Source of the DNA: Variovorax paradoxus B4
GTDB taxonomy: Bacteria > Pseudomonadota > Gammaproteobacteria > Burkholderiales > Burkholderiaceae_C
Direction of reading: 5' to 3'
DNA length: 64,000 nt
NCBI RefSeq assembly: GCF_000463015.1
Contig: NC_022247.1
Span: forward strand, 4,836,001-4,900,000
Shown here: positions 61,834 to 64,000 of the stretch, in pieces
How the letters are laid out: each line of letters starts with the position of its first letter
Numbering within the stretch: position 1 is the stretch's first letter
Notes under the pieces: model-generated
Database searches by the model: none
What the model saw: only the letters and a program-made list of their open reading frames with translations
Told to the model about the DNA's origin: nothing
Made by a program: the position numbers and the translations under genes

Positions 61834-62136
61834 ATGCACGATGATGGAGACAAGGGCGAGTGTTCCACGCTGGACCGTCAGAAGTACGACCCGCCGGGCT
61901 ACTCGCGAACCACGTTCTTGCGCAACGCGCTCCAGTGCGTGATTGCAGCCATTGCAACAGGCGCCGTGGTGGCGTCCATTCCCTACTGGGGAGGCGACGA
62001 CTTTCCGCTGATGGGCCTGATCATCTACGTCGCCGGCATGGTGTTCGTTGCCATGCCGCTGTGCCTTTACTACGAGTCGCTGCTCCAGTCGCACGAAGAG
62101 CGCGTGGAACGCGCAAGGCACATGCTGGCCACCTAG
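61834..62136 (+). CDS. Small two-helix membrane protein, unknown
   Basis: The 100-residue protein has an acidic N terminus, two predicted transmembrane helices (NALQCVIAAIATGAVVASIPYW and LIIYVAGMVFVAMPLCLYY) and a charged cytoplasmic-looking tail (SHEERVERARHML). An AAGGA ribosome site precedes the ATG. No family is recognised. It follows tamB by 76 bases but with a lower-GC leader, so it may have its own promoter. Its last bases overlap the convergent LysR gene. Confidence 0.7.
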   Translation: MHDDGDKGECSTLDRQKYDPPGYSRTTFLRNALQCVIAAIATGAVVASIPYWGGDDFPLMGLIIYVAGMVFVAMPLCLYYESLLQSHEERVERARHMLAT

Positions 62137-62987
62137 GCCTCCGGCTTCGTCTTGACCACCTGCCTCAGGCCCGCGAGCGCGGGATCGACGATGGCGGCGT
62201 CCGCCCCCACCGCATACACCGCATAGGCCGGATAGAGAAATTCCGGCGTGCCGGGCACGCGGCGCAGCCGGCCCGATTCGAGGTGGCTGCGCACCACGTC
62301 GTGCCGAAAGTAGCCGGTGCCGCCCGCGGCCAGCAGGTACTCGCGGCCGAGCGGTCCGAGCCCGGCGCTCACCGCGGCGTTGGAGAGCTCGGGAAACGCA
62401 AGGCCGTGCTGCGCCGCGAACTCCGGGCCCCAGTCCACATACACATAGTCCGCCGGCCGCGGCACGCGCGGATGCTGCGCGGTCGTGACCATGACCAGCT
62501 TCTCCTCGATGAGCAGTTCCACGCGCAGGCCGGGTCGCTGCTGCGGCGCGTAGGCAATGGCAATGTCGAGCACGCCCGCAGCCACCTTGTCGAGCAGGTC
62601 ATGGGGAAAGCCGACCTCGGTGCGGATGGCCAGCTGCGGCGCGGCCGTGCGCATCCACAGCAGCCATTGCAGCAGCAGCGGGTCCCACAGGCTGATCTCG
62701 CATCCGATGGCGAGCACGGCGCGGCTTCCGCTGGGCACCGCGACCTGATGGCGGGCGCGCTCCCACACCTGCACCAGCATGGTGGCGTGCGGCAGGAACC
62801 GCTCGCCGGCCGCAGTGAGCACTGCGCCCGCCTTGTTGCGAACGAAGAGCGGCCGGCCCAGCAGCTCTTCGAGTGTCCGCACACGCGCGCTCACCGAAGT
62901 CTGCGTCACGTGCAGCCGCTCCGCGGCGCGCTGGAAGCTGCGCGTCTCCACGATCTCGAGGAAAGTCCGGGCCAGGTTGATGTCCAT
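62133..62987 (-). CDS. LysR-family transcriptional regulator
   Basis: The 284-residue protein has a LysR helix-turn-helix (RSFQRAAERLHVTQTSVSARVRTLEELLG, about 17-45) and an effector domain with LDIAIAYAPQQRPGLRVELL and YFRHDVVRSHLESGRLRRV. It is related to the group that regulates flagellar and central metabolic genes (HdfR-like), but the ligand is unknown. A palindromic operator lies 14 bases upstream of its start. The divergent gene is the small protein at 63102. Confidence 0.9.
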   Translation of the reverse strand: MDINLARTFLEIVETRSFQRAAERLHVTQTSVSARVRTLEELLGRPLFVRNKAGAVLTAAGERFLPHATMLVQVWERARHQVAVPSGSRAVLAIGCEISLWDPLLLQWLLWMRTAAPQLAIRTEVGFPHDLLDKVAAGVLDIAIAYAPQQRPGLRVELLIEEKLVMVTTAQHPRVPRPADYVYVDWGPEFAAQHGLAFPELSNAAVSAGLGPLGREYLLAAGGTGYFRHDVVRSHLESGRLRRVPGTPEFLYPAYAVYAVGADAAIVDPALAGLRQVVKTKPEA

Positions 62988-63000
62988 GCCGCATCCTGTT

Positions 63001-63023
63001 TGAGTGCATTAATTTTGCACTCA
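63001..63023. promoter_or_regulatory. Palindromic operator upstream of the LysR gene
   Basis: TGAGTGCA and TGCACTCA form perfect 8-base arms around a 7-base A+T centre. It lies between the LysR gene and the divergent small gene, in the position of a LysR autoregulatory site. Confidence 0.7.
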
Positions 63024-63101
63024 ACTGGCAATTAATATCGTTTTACTTGATGCGAAGGCAGGCCCAAGATAAAGGCATCCAAAGCAACCAGGAGTTGATC
63101 G

Positions 63102-63338
63102 ATGCCCACTCTTCGCGAGCCATTCCATGCCGGCGCAGCCGAAGGCCTTGTAGATGCGCTCAAGGCGCTTGTCGACGAAACCTTGATGCTGGCCGAGGCC
63201 CTGCTGAGCCCGAACAGGATCATCGGCGAGGTGGAGCAGATGCGTGCGCTGCAGGTGGCGGCTGACGACATCGAGCCCACCGATCCGGCGCGGGCCGAGG
63301 TGCTGCGCTCGCGCGCCTCGCGCATCGGCCTGCGCTGA
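63102..63338 (+). CDS. Small helical protein, unknown, divergent from LysR gene
   Basis: The 78-residue protein is mostly helical and acidic (AEGLVDALKALVDETLMLAEALL; DDIEPTDPARAEVLRSRASR), with no signal or membrane segment. It starts 79 bases from a LysR-type palindrome and is the likely target of the divergent regulator. I recognise no family. It may be cotranscribed with nothing, since the next gene is convergent. Confidence 0.6.
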   Translation: MPTLREPFHAGAAEGLVDALKALVDETLMLAEALLSPNRIIGEVEQMRALQVAADDIEPTDPARAEVLRSRASRIGLR

Positions 63339-63381
63339 AGGCGGCGAGCGGCGCGGCTGCTTGCCGCAACCTGTGAGCGAA

Positions 63382-64000
63382 TTACGAGGAAAGCCGGCTC
63401 TGCTCGATGTGCTTGCGCCGCATCGGGCGCAGCACGAACCACGCCATCAGCGCCGCGGCCGCATTGACCGCGCTGGCGGCAATGAACACGGCCTGCCAGC
63501 TGCCGGTGGCTGCCGCGAGCACGCTGGAGAGCGGCACCAGCAGCGAGGCCGTGCCCTTGGCGGTGTAGAGCATGCCGGCATTGGATGCCGCGTACTTGGA
63601 GCCGAAGGTGTCGGCACAGGTCGATGGAAAGAGGCTGTAGATCTCGCCCCAGGCAAAGAACACGATGCCGGTGAGCACGACGAAGAGGATCGGGTTGTGG
63701 CCGTAGTGATAGAGCATCAGGATGCCCACCGATTCGAGCGCGAACGCAATGAACATCGTCTGCTCGCGACCGATCTTGTCGGACACCCAGCCGAAGAAGG
63801 GCCGCGTGAGCCCGTTGAGCACGCGGTCGATCGCGAGCGCGAAGGTCAGCGCGGGCAGCACGAGGCCCATGATGTTCACCGGCACGTCCATGATCTTGAA
63901 GTCCTGCGCGATCGGCGCGAGCTGGGCCGTAGCCATGAGCCCGCCCGCAGCCACCATCACGAACATCGCGTACATCACCCAGAAGACCGGCGAGCGCAGC
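63382..64000 (-). CDS. MFS transporter, oxalate/formate antiporter-like (5' part cut by window edge)
   Basis: About 206 C-terminal residues are present. They show six transmembrane helices of an MFS half, with the inter-helix signature NGLTRPFFGWVSDKIGREQTM and FFAWGEIYSLFPSTCADTFGSKYA, characteristic of OxlT-type oxalate/formate antiporters. The protein ends MRRKHIEQSRLSS. The N-terminal half lies beyond the window. The substrate is probably a small dicarboxylate, judged from family only. Confidence 0.85.
   Translation of the reverse strand, partial: LRSPVFWVMYAMFVMVAAGGLMATAQLAPIAQDFKIMDVPVNIMGLVLPALTFALAIDRVLNGLTRPFFGWVSDKIGREQTMFIAFALESVGILMLYHYGHNPILFVVLTGIVFFAWGEIYSLFPSTCADTFGSKYAASNAGMLYTAKGTASLLVPLSSVLAAATGSWQAVFIAASAVNAAAALMAWFVLRPMRRKHIEQSRLSS

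Overview
The window is about 65-70% G+C with dense, operon-rich coding. Its gene families (Bug-type tripartite tricarboxylate receptors, a PcaR/PcaQ-controlled beta-ketoadipate pathway, TamAB, a dispersed GC-rich intergenic repeat) point to a betaproteobacterium of the Comamonadaceae, most likely Variovorax or a close relative. This is inferred from gene content; no rRNA is present. There is no phage, transposase, CRISPR array or rRNA operon, and no functional tRNA gene.

Layout: (1) 1-4243, an RNA-repair locus. RtcR faces a leftward sigma-54 promoter that drives a tRNA-mimicking non-coding RNA, a slipin and RtcB. (2) 4290-6857, a VOC protein, an alpha/beta-hydrolase lipoprotein, an ornithine-cyclodeaminase-like reductase, and an 83-aa protein behind a textbook sigma-54 promoter. 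(3) 6901-13121, a redox island: ohr, a histidine kinase and dipZ in one operon, a divergent response regulator, a DipZ-like periplasmic thioredoxin that shares a promoter block with ohr, and SoxR with two SoxR boxes, one in front of a small unknown gene. (4) 13138-18753, pcaI-pcaJ-pcaF with a Bug receptor, the divergent pcaR, and a second Bug receptor. (5) 18908-22584, a LuxR-type regulator with a degenerate receiver, divergent from a TPR protein/L,D-transpeptidase pair. (6) 23001-36591, a Tad/Flp pilus locus (flp, tadV, cpaB, cpaC, cpaE, cpaF, tadB, tadC, tadD, a DUF3613 gene, two TadE-like genes, tadG) ending in a sigma-54 activator. (7) 48510-36619, read leftward, a type I secretion/adhesin operon: a repetitive surface protein, an OmpA-like lipoprotein, a 1023-aa fusion ending in a MurF-like domain, a small membrane protein, and the ABC, HlyD and TolC components. 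(8) 48792-55655, a DUF1841 protein, pcaQ with pcaHG, a dihaem cytochrome c, and a MoxR ATPase/VWA cluster. (9) 55729-61757, tamA-tamB. (10) 61834-64000, a small membrane protein, a LysR regulator, a small protein and a truncated MFS transporter.

How the parts fit: regions 5-7 look like one surface-attachment programme (envelope remodelling, pilus, secreted matrix protein). Copies of GTTAC/GTAAC cluster upstream of the TPR/LDT operon, flp, the ABC transporter gene and the adhesin, which suggests a shared regulator. The beta-ketoadipate genes are split into two blocks about 33 kb apart, each with its own regulator.

The two most unusual things here are the adhesin operon carrying a MurF-like fusion that appears to lack both hallmark lysines of Mur ligases, and the sigma-54-driven tRNA-like RNA in the RtcB operon.
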